A DNA stretch of 64,000 bases from Bin34 sp963422415. Its GTDB lineage: Bacteria > Chloroflexota > Anaerolineae > Caldilineales > Caldilineaceae. The notes beneath the pieces are model-generated. The model had not been told where the DNA came from and did no database searches. It saw nothing but the letters and a program-made list of their open reading frames with translations. Numbering within the stretch: position 1 is the first letter of the stretch; every line of letters starts with the position of its first letter. The stretch lies in contig OY729430.1 of assembly GCA_963422415.1 (NCBI GenBank), positions 2,294,001 to 2,358,000 on the forward strand, read 5' to 3'. Position numbers and translations under genes: made by a program. This document shows positions 45,113-53,466 of this stretch, one piece after another.

Positions 45113-47380
45113 TCACTGGATGTCGACTCGCTGCAGTTTACCCAACTGCAGGATGAAAGGGTCTCCCTCTTGGGGACTGACCGATATCATGAAGCCTTTT
45201 TCGAATTTCTGGACGACGGCCGCCACGCGTTCCGGATCTCCCAGCGGCGTACCCAGACGACTCCGCAAACTGACGACATTGGCCGTTCTTTCCTCTACCA
45301 AGTCCAGAATCGGAGCAAAGAAATCCAGGTCGGCCACCGGAATTTCCTGACCCAGAACCAAGCCAGGATCACTGGCGAGCGCGTTGAATTCCACTGGACT
45401 GACATAAAAAAAGTCCCACTCGGGATAGCGAAAGAAGGTTGTTGCAGTTCCAGTCAGCCGCGGCCGACGCTCGGCGCTGTCATCCAGCAAAAAGGTGACA
45501 TAGACTCGCCTGGGTTGCAGCATGAAGAGCATGTCGCCCCACTGAAAGGACTGCATGATCATGGCGCCCCACGTAGGGACGGAAGCCTGGCAGCCGAATT
45601 CCTCCAGGGCATTGAACTCCTGAAACACCTCCTTGAAATCGGCATGCAGGCCGAAATCCCGGCACAGGGTCAAATAGCTGTCCGGTACCAGAGTCGATGT
45701 GGGCGCCGCAGCCACTGGATCCCCGGTGGGCATCAAGATCGGATCCAGCGGCATCACGCTGTCGACGTTGCGCGCCAACACGAATTTGTTGCTCACCCAG
45801 CCGCGCAGTCCGCTCTGGTTGAGGCGTTCTGAAAGATCGATTTCCCACCAGTCGCGCGCGGTGGTTATGCCCGTGATGGGCAAAAGCTCCAAGTTGGGGA
45901 TCAGGGCCAACACTGGAAATTCCACGCCCGGCCCCGCCCGGATGTTCACGCCTTCGGCCGTATTGACCACGGCATAAGGCACCAAGGTGGGAGTTTCTCG
46001 CGGCAGGGGCGGGACCGCCACTATACGGGGCAGTGCCGGGGTAGGGTTGGATACTCTGTTCCCCACGTCCTCGGAAGCAAGAGCAGCCGGATCGTTCGTC
46101 TTGCCGGCTGCATCCAGCAGACTAGGCGGCGCACCAGCGATGCCCAATCTGCCGGTGGATTGCGAGCGGATCAACAGCAGGCTGGAGGCGACTAGGACTA
46201 GGACCACCAGCAGAGCTGGCAGAGACCCCACGAAGGCGCGCCGCGACCGTCTCCACCGGGCCCTGCGCAAGAGATCCAAGGTCCTGGAACCGAATGTCTT
46301 GGGCAACCAGGGAGAAGTGTCCAGTTCCGGCATGGTGCGCGTGGCCGCTCCAGGGTCTCCTCGCTCGGTCCAACCGGAGGGGCCAATTTCAGCGCTGTAG
46401 CCTATTTCCGTGAGACGTTGCGCCAGCTCGCGGGCACTCTGCAGTCTGGTTTCGGGAGACTTGGTCAGGCAGGACTGGAGCAAGTCGAGCAGGGACTGGG
46501 GTAGGGTGACCAGCTGCAGATCGTGACTCTTGACGTCAAATTCCCAATGCACATGCTTGTAGAGAATTTCCGAGGTAGTGCCGGTGCACAGGTCTCGACC
46601 CACGATGCAGCGGTAGAGAATGAGGCCCAAGGCGTAGATGTCTGCCCGACTGTCGACGGGAAAGGCGCCGGAGCATTGCTCTGGCGCCATATAGACGGGA
46701 GAGCCTACAGTGCGCCCGGCTACGGTGATCTCCGGCATGTCCAAGGCCCAGGCAATGCCAAAGTCGGTTAGCAAGGGGACTAGGGGATAGTCCAGAGAGG
46801 CAATCAGGATATGGTGCTTGTCCAACATCGTGGAAGGTCGGATCAGGATATTGTTGGGCTTGACGTCCCGATGCACTAGCCTTTCGCTGTGGGCATAGTC
46901 CAATGCTTGCGCGATAGGCGCCAGGAAGGAGCATGCCTCGGCAAAGTTGAGCTGGTTTACATCCCGCAACAGGTCCGCAAGGGTGTCCCCAAAGACCAGC
47001 TCCATGGCGATGTATCCCACGTTGTGTTCCGTAAACATGCCCACTTGGTAGGTCTGTACAATATGGGGGTGCTGCAATCGGCTGGCGATCTGGGTTTCGA
47101 TCTGAAACCGTTGCCGTGCCACCTCGTCCGAGTGGGAGTGCATTACCTTCAAGGCAATGGCCCTGTTTTCCACAGTGTCAAAGGCTTGGTACACGGTGGA
47201 CGCACCGCCACTGCCAATGGTGCGGTAGATGTGAAACCGTCCGATGCGTTGGCCAGATAGGGTGCCGGATTCGGCCCTTGCCCGCCGGGCAAGGCCAGCC
47301 GTCGGGAGACGTGCGGTGGAAAGCAGATCGGGGATGCTGTCCATGGGGGCGTCGGAGGTCATCTGTTGACTATTGCCCAT
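45113..47380 (-). CDS. Membrane Ser/Thr protein kinase with SH3-like extracytoplasmic domain
   Basis: A 755-residue bacterial (PknB-type) kinase. Gly loop IGSGGAST (55-62), Lys78 in ALKVM, HRDVKPNN (170-177), DFGIA (206-210) and PEQCSGAFPVDSRADIYALG mark an intact catalytic core to ~310. A cytoplasmic linker follows, a single membrane span at about 383-405 (LPALLVVLVLVASSLLLI), a Pro-rich spacer, and an extracytoplasmic SH3b-like domain (~480-545: VNIRAGPGVEFPVLALIP). The final ~200 residues are unassigned. It is divergent from an FHA/winged-helix gene 113 bp away, the probable phospho-target. Start M1 is taken at ATG 47380. Confidence 0.92.
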   Translation of the reverse strand: MGNSQQMTSDAPMDSIPDLLSTARLPTAGLARRARAESGTLSGQRIGRFHIYRTIGSGGASTVYQAFDTVENRAIALKVMHSHSDEVARQRFQIETQIASRLQHPHIVQTYQVGMFTEHNVGYIAMELVFGDTLADLLRDVNQLNFAEACSFLAPIAQALDYAHSERLVHRDVKPNNILIRPSTMLDKHHILIASLDYPLVPLLTDFGIAWALDMPEITVAGRTVGSPVYMAPEQCSGAFPVDSRADIYALGLILYRCIVGRDLCTGTTSEILYKHVHWEFDVKSHDLQLVTLPQSLLDLLQSCLTKSPETRLQSARELAQRLTEIGYSAEIGPSGWTERGDPGAATRTMPELDTSPWLPKTFGSRTLDLLRRARWRRSRRAFVGSLPALLVVLVLVASSLLLIRSQSTGRLGIAGAPPSLLDAAGKTNDPAALASEDVGNRVSNPTPALPRIVAVPPLPRETPTLVPYAVVNTAEGVNIRAGPGVEFPVLALIPNLELLPITGITTARDWWEIDLSERLNQSGLRGWVSNKFVLARNVDSVMPLDPILMPTGDPVAAAPTSTLVPDSYLTLCRDFGLHADFKEVFQEFNALEEFGCQASVPTWGAMIMQSFQWGDMLFMLQPRRVYVTFLLDDSAERRPRLTGTATTFFRYPEWDFFYVSPVEFNALASDPGLVLGQEIPVADLDFFAPILDLVEERTANVVSLRSRLGTPLGDPERVAAVVQKFEKGFMISVSPQEGDPFILQLGKLQRVDIQ

Positions 47381-47409
47381 CTTCCATACACAATGGACGG
47401 GAGGCGGCT

Positions 47410-47477
47410 GGATTCTCGGCGCGATAAAGGTGTAGGATGGGGATCTGATTCAATGTGCCACCGGGATTCTGTACGCG
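47410..47477 (+). promoter_or_regulatory. Paired direct repeats in the kinase/FHA intergenic region
   Basis: GGATTCTnnnCGCG occurs at 47410-47423 and again at 47464-47477, 54 bp apart (about five helical turns), in the 113-bp divergent space. Eleven fixed positions match. It may be an operator for the winged-helix regulator; there is no independent evidence. Confidence 0.35.
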
Positions 47478-47493
47478 GTGATTTGAAAAGTCC

Positions 47494-48150
47494 ATGTCTA
47501 TTGTAGGTAAACTCGTTTGTCTGGATGGTCCGCAACGGGGCCGCTCCGTTGTGCTACACAAGGAAAAGATGTGGGTGGGTCGGGCTCCCGACTGTGACAT
47601 CGTGCTTGATGACGGCTTTGCCTCCCGGGTCCACGCCTCCATTACCCGCTTGGACCATTCCTTTGTGGTGGAGGATGTCGGCAGCAAGAATGGTGTCATG
47701 CTCAACAACGAGCGGCTGTCAAAAGGGGCCCAAGGGATTCTAGCGGATGGCATCGTGGTGGCTTTCGCTCAGACCCGTTTCAAATTCGAGGACCCCGCGG
47801 CGACCATGACGAACCTAGAGATTCAATCTCCTGTCATGGGCCCGTGGTTGATAGTCCACGCGGCTACCCGTCAGATCAAGGTCAATGGAGTTCTGCTCGA
47901 TCCACCTCTGAGCGCAAGGCAGTTTGAACTGTTGCAGTGTCTGTACTTGCGCAAGGGACAGGCCGTCAGCAAGGACGAAATCGCCGCTGCAGTCTGGCCC
48001 GACGACTCGGTAGCGGTGCCAGACAACAACATTGATCGCTTGGTCAGCAGGGTTAGGGTTAGACTTTCGGAGGCTGCAGGCGGACATCAGTTCATCGCCA
48101 CGGTCCGCGGCTTCGGATTTCGTATGGAAGATGTGGCCGCAGGGGAATAG
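47494..48150 (+). CDS. FHA-domain winged-helix transcriptional regulator
   Basis: A 218-residue protein. Residues ~5-105 are an FHA phosphothreonine-binding domain with VGRAPDCDIVL (~28), SRVHASI (44-50) and SKNGVMLNN (64-72), the canonical phosphate-binding residues. Residues ~115-215 are an OmpR/PhoB-type winged helix: LDPPLSARQFELLQCLYLRKGQ and the DNA-reading RLVSRVRVRL, ending VRGFGFRM. EmbR-type regulators carry the domains in the opposite order, so this FHA-first arrangement is unusual. It probably senses phosphorylation by the divergent kinase. There is no BTAD or receiver domain. Confidence 0.88.
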   Translation: MSIVGKLVCLDGPQRGRSVVLHKEKMWVGRAPDCDIVLDDGFASRVHASITRLDHSFVVEDVGSKNGVMLNNERLSKGAQGILADGIVVAFAQTRFKFEDPAATMTNLEIQSPVMGPWLIVHAATRQIKVNGVLLDPPLSARQFELLQCLYLRKGQAVSKDEIAAAVWPDDSVAVPDNNIDRLVSRVRVRLSEAAGGHQFIATVRGFGFRMEDVAAGE

Positions 48151-48210
48151 CGACCGCAACCGTCCTGCGCGCAAGAGTGTTTTGCCTTCTCAGTCCGTGA
48201 GTTCTCGCCG

Positions 48211-48540
48211 ATGTCTCTCCCCTTGTACAAGAAAGCCCAGGCCTTGCAGGCCACCAACACACCCCTTGCCGTTGCCACGATTGTGTCGGTCAAGGGTTCC
48301 GTTCCCCGCGAGGTGGGAGCCAAGATGCTGATTCACCCCATGGGACTGCATGAAGGAACAGTGGGAGGCGGGTGCGGTGAAGCCGATGTCATCCGCGCGG
48401 GGCTGGCGGTGATCCAAGATGGACTGCCCCGGACCGTGCGGGTGGATCTTACCGAAGACATTTCCATGGACAGTCTTGGAGTCTGCGGCGGCATCATGAA
48501 TGTATTCGTGGAACGACTTGGCCAGACACAGGAAGACTGA
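48211..48540 (+). CDS. XdhC/CoxI-family protein, N-terminal-domain-only
   Basis: A 109-residue protein covering only the XdhC N-terminal domain: VKGSVPREVGAKMLIHP and GTVGGGCGEADVI are the family motifs, and SLGVCGGIMNVFVE is the second. XdhC proteins insert sulfurated molybdenum cofactor into xanthine dehydrogenase-type enzymes, and the CoxI group serves CO dehydrogenase-like enzymes. The partner Rossmann domain is the next gene. No molybdoenzyme gene lies in the window. Confidence 0.85.
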   Translation: MSLPLYKKAQALQATNTPLAVATIVSVKGSVPREVGAKMLIHPMGLHEGTVGGGCGEADVIRAGLAVIQDGLPRTVRVDLTEDISMDSLGVCGGIMNVFVERLGQTQED

Positions 48541-48648
48541 GCGCCCATTGTGGGGCGTGGGTTTCGGTCCAATAGGGAGTTTGCTCTGCAGGATGTCCGC
48601 ATCCGCCCACGGCCCCGATCGGCCAGCCGCCAAGGGAGAGGCAACGCC

Positions 48649-49431
48649 GTGAAAGCAGGTCTTCTGACATCCCTGATAGCCAGTGTGGAGACCGGGGCGG
48701 CGGTTGCCTTGGTCACTTGTACCGCAACCGTTCCGGAATCGCGCTGGGCAGTAGGACAACAGAGTCTGGTCTGGACGGAACAGGGCAGAGAGTGGAAAGG
48801 CGATCTGACGCTGTCGCCGGAGATCGTCGGACAAGTGAAGGAGGCAATCCGGACCGGGCAATCACAACTCCTGACTGTAGAGGTCGGAGCAGGCCAGAGT
48901 TCCCTGTTTGTAGAGGTCCACGCTCGTCCCTGTCATCTTCTGATAGTGGGAGCCGGACACATTGCCGTGCCCCTAGCCCGGTTGGGCACGCTGTGTGACT
49001 TCTCCGTCACGGTGCTGGATGACAGACCCCAATTCGCCAACCCGCAGCGCTTTCCGGAAGCGAATACCGTGATGGCCGCCGATTTCATTCCCGCCTTGCA
49101 GGAATTGCGTCAGCGGCGCAGACTGGACAGCCAGACTTACATTGCCTTGGTGACGCGCGGTCATCAGTATGATGTGGATTGTCTTACGGAAGTCTTGGAC
49201 GACGATTTGGCCTATGTGGGCATGATTGGCAGCAAGCGCAGAATTAGGGCCGTGTTTGAACTGCTGCAGGCTCGAGAGGGAATTCCGCGGGCACGGTTCA
49301 AGCACGTGCATGCTCCCATCGGCCTGAACATTGGCGCACAGACACCGGCCGAGATCGCGGTCTGCATCATGGCCGAAATCATCAACTGTGTTCGTCACGG
49401 ACCCGCTCCGAGCTTTCGGGACGAACTGTAG
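48649..49431 (+). CDS. XdhC-family protein, Rossmann-domain part
   Basis: A ~260-residue protein. The N-terminal ~115 residues resemble a divergent XdhC N-domain (LLTSLIASVETGAAVALVT...), and from LLIVGAGHIAVPLARL the Rossmann domain follows, with VTVLDDRPQFANPQRFPEA, VTRGHQYDVDCL, YVGMIGSKRRIRAVFELL and APIGLNIGAQTPAEIAVCIMAEI, all hallmarks of XdhC C-domains. GTG 48649 is chosen because AGGGAGAGG lies just upstream; the frame is open to 48550 through an atypical Arg-rich stretch. It follows the small XdhC gene by 108 bp, so they may act as a pair in molybdenum cofactor delivery. Confidence 0.88.
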   Translation: MKAGLLTSLIASVETGAAVALVTCTATVPESRWAVGQQSLVWTEQGREWKGDLTLSPEIVGQVKEAIRTGQSQLLTVEVGAGQSSLFVEVHARPCHLLIVGAGHIAVPLARLGTLCDFSVTVLDDRPQFANPQRFPEANTVMAADFIPALQELRQRRRLDSQTYIALVTRGHQYDVDCLTEVLDDDLAYVGMIGSKRRIRAVFELLQAREGIPRARFKHVHAPIGLNIGAQTPAEIAVCIMAEIINCVRHGPAPSFRDEL

Positions 49432-49496
49432 ACGGAATCTCCCCTGTCCGATATCGGGTGGTATGGAGCGCAAAAGTGCATCGGGAGCAGAACCGT

Positions 49497-49521
49497 CTGT
49501 GAGGGCGTGATGCCCTCACAG
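49497..49521. terminator. Hairpin between convergent genes
   Basis: CTGTGAGGGC (49497-49506) and GCCCTCACAG (49512-49521) make a perfect 10-bp stem with loop GTGAT, in the space between the XdhC gene and the convergent permease gene. No clear U-tract, so probably a bidirectional barrier at best. Confidence 0.45.
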
Positions 49522-49608
49522 GAGGAGAAAGCGGCGGCGACTTCGGTCGTCTGGACGGGGCTGCCCCGCGCATACTAGGACTAACTAGGCGAGAAGGTAC
49601 ATACACGG

Positions 49609-50463
49609 TTACTGATGTCCTTGACGCAGTTGGCGTTCCATGTAGCGAACGCCTCGTGTCAACAGCAGCACAATCAAAAGATACATGGTGGCCAAAGTGG
49701 TCAAGGACTGCATGTAAAGGAAATTGCTGGAGAAGTAGAGTCGTGTCAGCTGTGTCATGTCCTGTACTCCCAAGACAGCCACCAGAGACGAATCCTTGAC
49801 CATGGCGATGAAGTCGTTGCCCAGAGCGGGCAACACATTGCGTACGGCCTGTGGCAGAATGATGAAACGCATGCGTTGCCGGTAGTTCAAGCCTAGGGAA
49901 TTGGCGGCTTCGGACTGGCCGAGACCAATGGACTGTATGCCTGAACGGAAAATCTCGGCGGAGAACGCGCCGTAACCCAGCCCCAGGGCCAAAATGGCTC
50001 TCACCTCGTTGGGAATTGTCGTTGCCCAACCCAAGGCGGCCAATCCGCGCACGATCAGAGGAGTCAGTGCAAAGGCAATGTACAGAAGCAACACCAACAT
50101 GGGAATGCCTCGGATCACTTCAACGTAAAAAGAGGAGATGTTGCTCCATAGCGGGTGGGTTGAACAGCGCATCAACCCCATGACGACCCCAATGCACAAG
50201 GCCAGGATGTAGGACGCCAAGGTAATGGCCAAGGTTACTGTTATGCCCTTGAACAGGATCTGGCCAGCCAGCAGCAACGCGGGCTTCTGGCCCGAAATAA
50301 ACCAGAAGGTTTGTCGGATCTGTGGTTCGGTCAAAAGCAGATAGACGTAGAAGCAAGCTCCCAGTAGAGCCACCAGCAACCACCAAGGTAGCTGGTGCAG
50401 CTTGCCTATGGCGGGCAGCAAGCGGGATTGGCCCGTATGATCCGGCGGACGAATTGAGGTCAT
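49609..50463 (-). CDS. Amino-acid ABC transporter permease
   Basis: A 284-residue HisM/GlnP-type inner-membrane permease with about five or six spans. The cytoplasmic EAA loop is present: SIGLGQSEAANSLGLNYRQRM followed by IILPQAVRNVLPALGNDFIAMVKDSSL, typical of polar amino-acid transporters. It starts 30 bp after the end of the metal-chelatase gene on the same strand and may be read with it. No ATPase gene or second permease is adjacent; the lipoprotein at 41.4 kb is the only candidate binding protein nearby. Confidence 0.92.
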   Translation of the reverse strand: MTSIRPPDHTGQSRLLPAIGKLHQLPWWLLVALLGACFYVYLLLTEPQIRQTFWFISGQKPALLLAGQILFKGITVTLAITLASYILALCIGVVMGLMRCSTHPLWSNISSFYVEVIRGIPMLVLLLYIAFALTPLIVRGLAALGWATTIPNEVRAILALGLGYGAFSAEIFRSGIQSIGLGQSEAANSLGLNYRQRMRFIILPQAVRNVLPALGNDFIAMVKDSSLVAVLGVQDMTQLTRLYFSSNFLYMQSLTTLATMYLLIVLLLTRGVRYMERQLRQGHQ

Positions 50464-50493
50464 GTGTGAGACTGCGGCCCGTCGTGGGACGCT

Positions 50494-51462
50494 TCAGTCG
50501 ATGATGTCTTTCACTGTCTGAACCAGGGTTTCCGCCTTGAGTTCCGGCAAGTTGAAACACTGGGCTTGCATGGCGTCGGCCAGCTTTTGGGCTAAGCCCC
50601 GGTCAAAGGCCGCGTGTTCCATGTTCACCACCACGGACCTGACATCGGACATGGCGTAATGCTCGGCGATGTGCAGGGCCTCTTCCTGGGCCGGCCGGCC
50701 ACTCATGCTGACATTGCCTGCCCCGTCCGTGAGCAGAATCATCATGGGCTGCACTTCGGGTTCACGCCGCTTGACCTGCTCAATGACTTGCCAGGCTACG
50801 GACAGACCGTTGCTGAGAGGGGTCTTGCCGCCCACAGGCAGGTCGATCAACGCGCTTTGGGCCAGTTCCACACTATTGGTGGGAGTCAGAACAACCCGCG
50901 CCTTGTCGCGCTGAAACACCACCAACCCCACCTGATCCCGTCGCTGATAGGCATCCACCAGCAGGCTGAATATGGCGCCTTTGGTGGCCTCCATCCGCTC
51001 GCTGGCCGCCATGGACCAACTGGCGTCTACCACGAAGAGAATCAGATTTCCGGTGCGTCGGACTCGGATCTTGCTGTACAGGTCTTCCTTGCGCAAGCGC
51101 AGCGCCAGATGGTTGTCCGCTTCCTCCTCCTTGCGCCGCGGCTGGAAGGGAGCCGCGGCGCGCAACGTGGCGTCGAAGGCAATATCACTGGGCTTGGGGC
51201 CTGCGGGTTTGGCCTTGATGTAGCGCCCTCGCTTGCGTTCGGTGCGGGTGTATGAACGCTTGCCGGCCCGTTCCCGGGTCATGCGGTCCAAGGGCGAGTC
51301 AACCGGCTGCGTCTCGAATTGCTCTCCTACGTCTGTGCGCTTCTGGGCTCCGCGGGGATCACCGGGCGATGTACTGTCGGGTTGCTGCGAGTCAGGTTGG
51401 ACAAAGTCTCCTTCATCCGCATCCTGCTGGTCGGTCAGCTCCGAGTCATCGCCCTCAGCGCT
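50494..51462 (-). CDS. VWA half of the chelatase, reached by -1 frameshift
   Basis: This is not a separate gene with its own good start. Reading -1 from the A8 run gives an acidic linker beginning SAEGDDSELTDQQDADEG, a basic segment near TTG 51291, and then a VWA domain (LILFVVDASWSM, MIDAS D-x-S-x-S; GGKTPLSNGL; ILLTDGAGNVS). In chelatases this half binds the large catalytic subunit (CobN/BchH). There is no ribosome-binding site or better start before the VWA domain. No cobN or bchH gene is in the window, so cobalt versus magnesium is not decided. The ABC permease gene follows after 30 bp. Confidence 0.85.
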   Translation of the reverse strand, partial: SAEGDDSELTDQQDADEGDFVQPDSQQPDSTSPGDPRGAQKRTDVGEQFETQPVDSPLDRMTRERAGKRSYTRTERKRGRYIKAKPAGPKPSDIAFDATLRAAAPFQPRRKEEEADNHLALRLRKEDLYSKIRVRRTGNLILFVVDASWSMAASERMEATKGAIFSLLVDAYQRRDQVGLVVFQRDKARVVLTPTNSVELAQSALIDLPVGGKTPLSNGLSVAWQVIEQVKRREPEVQPMMILLTDGAGNVSMSGRPAQEEALHIAEHYAMSDVRSVVVNMEHAAFDRGLAQKLADAMQAQCFNLPELKAETLVQTVKDIID

Positions 51463-52565
51463 TTTTTTTCGTCTGACGCTGAAGTGCCTTCGGCCTCTTC
51501 GGTGATCGCTTCGTCATCGTCGACCATCTGCTGGGCTTCCTCCTCAGCCTGCTTCATGGTCCGTTCCAGTTGTTCCGGGTTGAGGAAAGCCTCTTGGAAG
51601 GGTTGTCTTTTCAGGCGGTGCGGCAAGGCCAATTCGGCCGCCATCAGGATATCGCCGGAATTGATTCGAGAGCGGCCATCCAGTCCCGCTTGCGCCCGTG
51701 CGGTCTTGAGAATGACGATGTCCGCCCGATGTCCATCGACTCCGAAGTTGGTGGTCAAGGCCGCTATGGTATACAGATCCCTTTCGGTGTATCCCACTTC
51801 CGCGTAATGCAGCCTAGCCTGGGCCACCCGACCTCCCAAGTCTTTTTCCTTGTCAATCCATTGCTCCACAAAACGCTCCGGATGCACGTCATAGTCCAGC
51901 CGTCGCTGCAGAATCTTGACACGGGCTCCCGCGTGCGTAATGCCCGTCACGTCCACGGCATGGGCAAACCGGTCTAGCAACTGCGGACGCAGATCGCCCT
52001 CCTCCGGATTCATGGAACCCACCAGCACGAACCGGGCTGGATGCTGGACGCTGATGCCTTCCCTTTCCACCGTGTTGAAACCCATGGCGGCCGAGTCGAG
52101 CAGCAGGTCCACTACATGATCGTCTAGGAGATTGACTTCGTCCACGTACAACACGCCCCGATTGGCGGCCGCCAACACTCCAGGCTCGAAATGCTTGCGC
52201 CCTTCTTGGATGGCCTTTTCAATATCCAAGGTCCCGACTACGCGATCCTCGGTGGCGCTGACCGGCAAGTCCACAAAGGGCGTAGGCTTGGTCATGGCGG
52301 GAATTGAACTGGCGTTCCGATGCCGCTGTTGACACGGCTCACAGAACTGCGCCGGATCCTGCGGATCACAATTGAAGATGCAGTCCGCGACCACTTCCAT
52401 GGTGGGCAAGAGGGCTGCCAGAGCGCGGGCTGCCGTGGACTTGGCAGTGCCTCGTTCGCCCCGAATCAGCACCCCGCCGATCTGCGGATTGATGGCATTG
52501 AGAATGAGGGCCCGTTTCATGCGTTCCTGGCCCACGATGGCAGTTAGAGGGTATGTCGTATTCAT
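51435..52565 (-). CDS. Metal-chelatase AAA+ ATPase (ChlI/BchI-like), zero-frame product
   Basis: A 376-residue AAA+ protein of the magnesium/cobalt chelatase family. Walker A is RGERGTAKSTAAR (~35-47), Walker B VLYVDEVNLLDD (~135), sensor-like SMNPEEGDLRPQLLDRFAHAV, and a Cys cluster C62-C66-C75-C78. The usual relative in this type of genome is one ~690-residue protein with an acidic linker and a VWA domain; here the frame ends early at 51435, but the next frame continues with the acidic linker and VWA domain. An A8 run at 51462-51469 allows a -1 slip (GAA AAA AAA), joining both halves into 690 residues. The truncated and full-length forms could serve as small and medium subunits. Confidence 0.9.
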   Translation of the reverse strand: MNTTYPLTAIVGQERMKRALILNAINPQIGGVLIRGERGTAKSTAARALAALLPTMEVVADCIFNCDPQDPAQFCEPCQQRHRNASSIPAMTKPTPFVDLPVSATEDRVVGTLDIEKAIQEGRKHFEPGVLAAANRGVLYVDEVNLLDDHVVDLLLDSAAMGFNTVEREGISVQHPARFVLVGSMNPEEGDLRPQLLDRFAHAVDVTGITHAGARVKILQRRLDYDVHPERFVEQWIDKEKDLGGRVAQARLHYAEVGYTERDLYTIAALTTNFGVDGHRADIVILKTARAQAGLDGRSRINSGDILMAAELALPHRLKRQPFQEAFLNPEQLERTMKQAEEEAQQMVDDDEAITEEAEGTSASDEKKALRAMTRS

Positions 52566-52673
52566 ACTGGATTCCCGGGTTCAAGGTGTACTCGCTGGCG
52601 CCCAAACCTGCAGTATAATCGACTGATTGAGAGGTGCCCAAGTATCCAGTGTCTTCCGCTTTGCAATCTTTTT

Positions 52674-52702
52674 GCAACCTTGGCCCCCCGTGGACCGTAT
52701 GT
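52674..52702 (+). promoter_or_regulatory. Candidate ECF-sigma promoter upstream of the sigma gene
   Basis: TGCAACC (52674-52680) and CGTATG (52697-52702) are separated by 16 bp, a typical ECF arrangement with the AAC core at -35 and CGT at -10. TTTGCAA also occurs twice one helical turn apart (52661 and 52672). It lies about 30 bp before the ATG. Autoregulation is a guess. Confidence 0.35.
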
Positions 52703-52732
52703 TCAGAGACGTAGTCATCCCTTGTGTCCGCC

Positions 52733-53374
52733 ATGAACCAGAAAAGTACGGAAAATCGAATTTTGCTGCAGCGGTCAAGTAGTGGTGACAGCGAAGCCTA
52801 TGGTCAGCTCTTTATGAACTACTATGTGGCCTTGGTGCGGTTTGCCTGGCCGATGCTGGGCGTACAGGAAGATGCGGAAGATGCGGTTCACGACGCCTTT
52901 TTGAAGTCTTGGACTCGCTTGTATCGGTTTGATCACGAAAAAGGACAATACAGCACTTGGATATTTGCCATCACGCGCAACTGCTGCCTTGACAAGTTGC
53001 GCCAGCGCAAGAAGTGCGGCCCGGCCAGCGATTTCGCGGATTTCGAGATGGATGCCCAGCCCGATCGGGCCTTGGCGGATCCAGCCCAGATCGCACTCAA
53101 TCGGGATTGCCGCGATGAGGTCTTGTGGCTTATCTCCGCCTTGGCCGACAAATATCGGGAAACGATCGTCCTGTATTATTGGAATGAGCTGAGTGTCCGG
53201 GAAATTGCGGACATTACTCAGACGTCGGAATCCAACGTGAAGTCCCGTCTGGGTCGGGGGCGCCAACGGCTGGCGGAGGCCTACAGCCGTTTGCACTCAG
53301 TTCCAGTTGAAGGGGCCGCCTTGGTTCCAGCCCTGCTGAGAGACCTGCAGGCCATGTCAACTCTGGCCGCCTGA
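52733..53374 (+). CDS. ECF-type RNA polymerase sigma factor
   Basis: A 213-residue sigma-70 family protein with only regions 2 and 4. Region 2 includes YYVALVRFAWPMLGVQEDAEDAVHDAFLKSW and FDHEKGQYSTWIFAITRNCCLDKLRQRKK; region 4 shows ALADKYRETIVLYYWNELSVREIADITQTSESNVKSRLGRGRQRL, with the helix-turn-helix for -35 recognition. About 35 residues follow region 4. ATG 52733 is favoured over TTG 52724. The gene downstream encodes a small membrane protein, a possible anti-sigma or sensor partner, but it has no recognised anti-sigma motif. Confidence 0.92.
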   Translation: MNQKSTENRILLQRSSSGDSEAYGQLFMNYYVALVRFAWPMLGVQEDAEDAVHDAFLKSWTRLYRFDHEKGQYSTWIFAITRNCCLDKLRQRKKCGPASDFADFEMDAQPDRALADPAQIALNRDCRDEVLWLISALADKYRETIVLYYWNELSVREIADITQTSESNVKSRLGRGRQRLAEAYSRLHSVPVEGAALVPALLRDLQAMSTLAA

Positions 53375-53466
53375 CAATGGAAAACGGAACGGCCCTTGGC
53401 GCCATCCCGCCCCGCCCTCCTTGGATATCAAGCGAGACAGTCAATCATCCCTGATTCTGGAATTTC

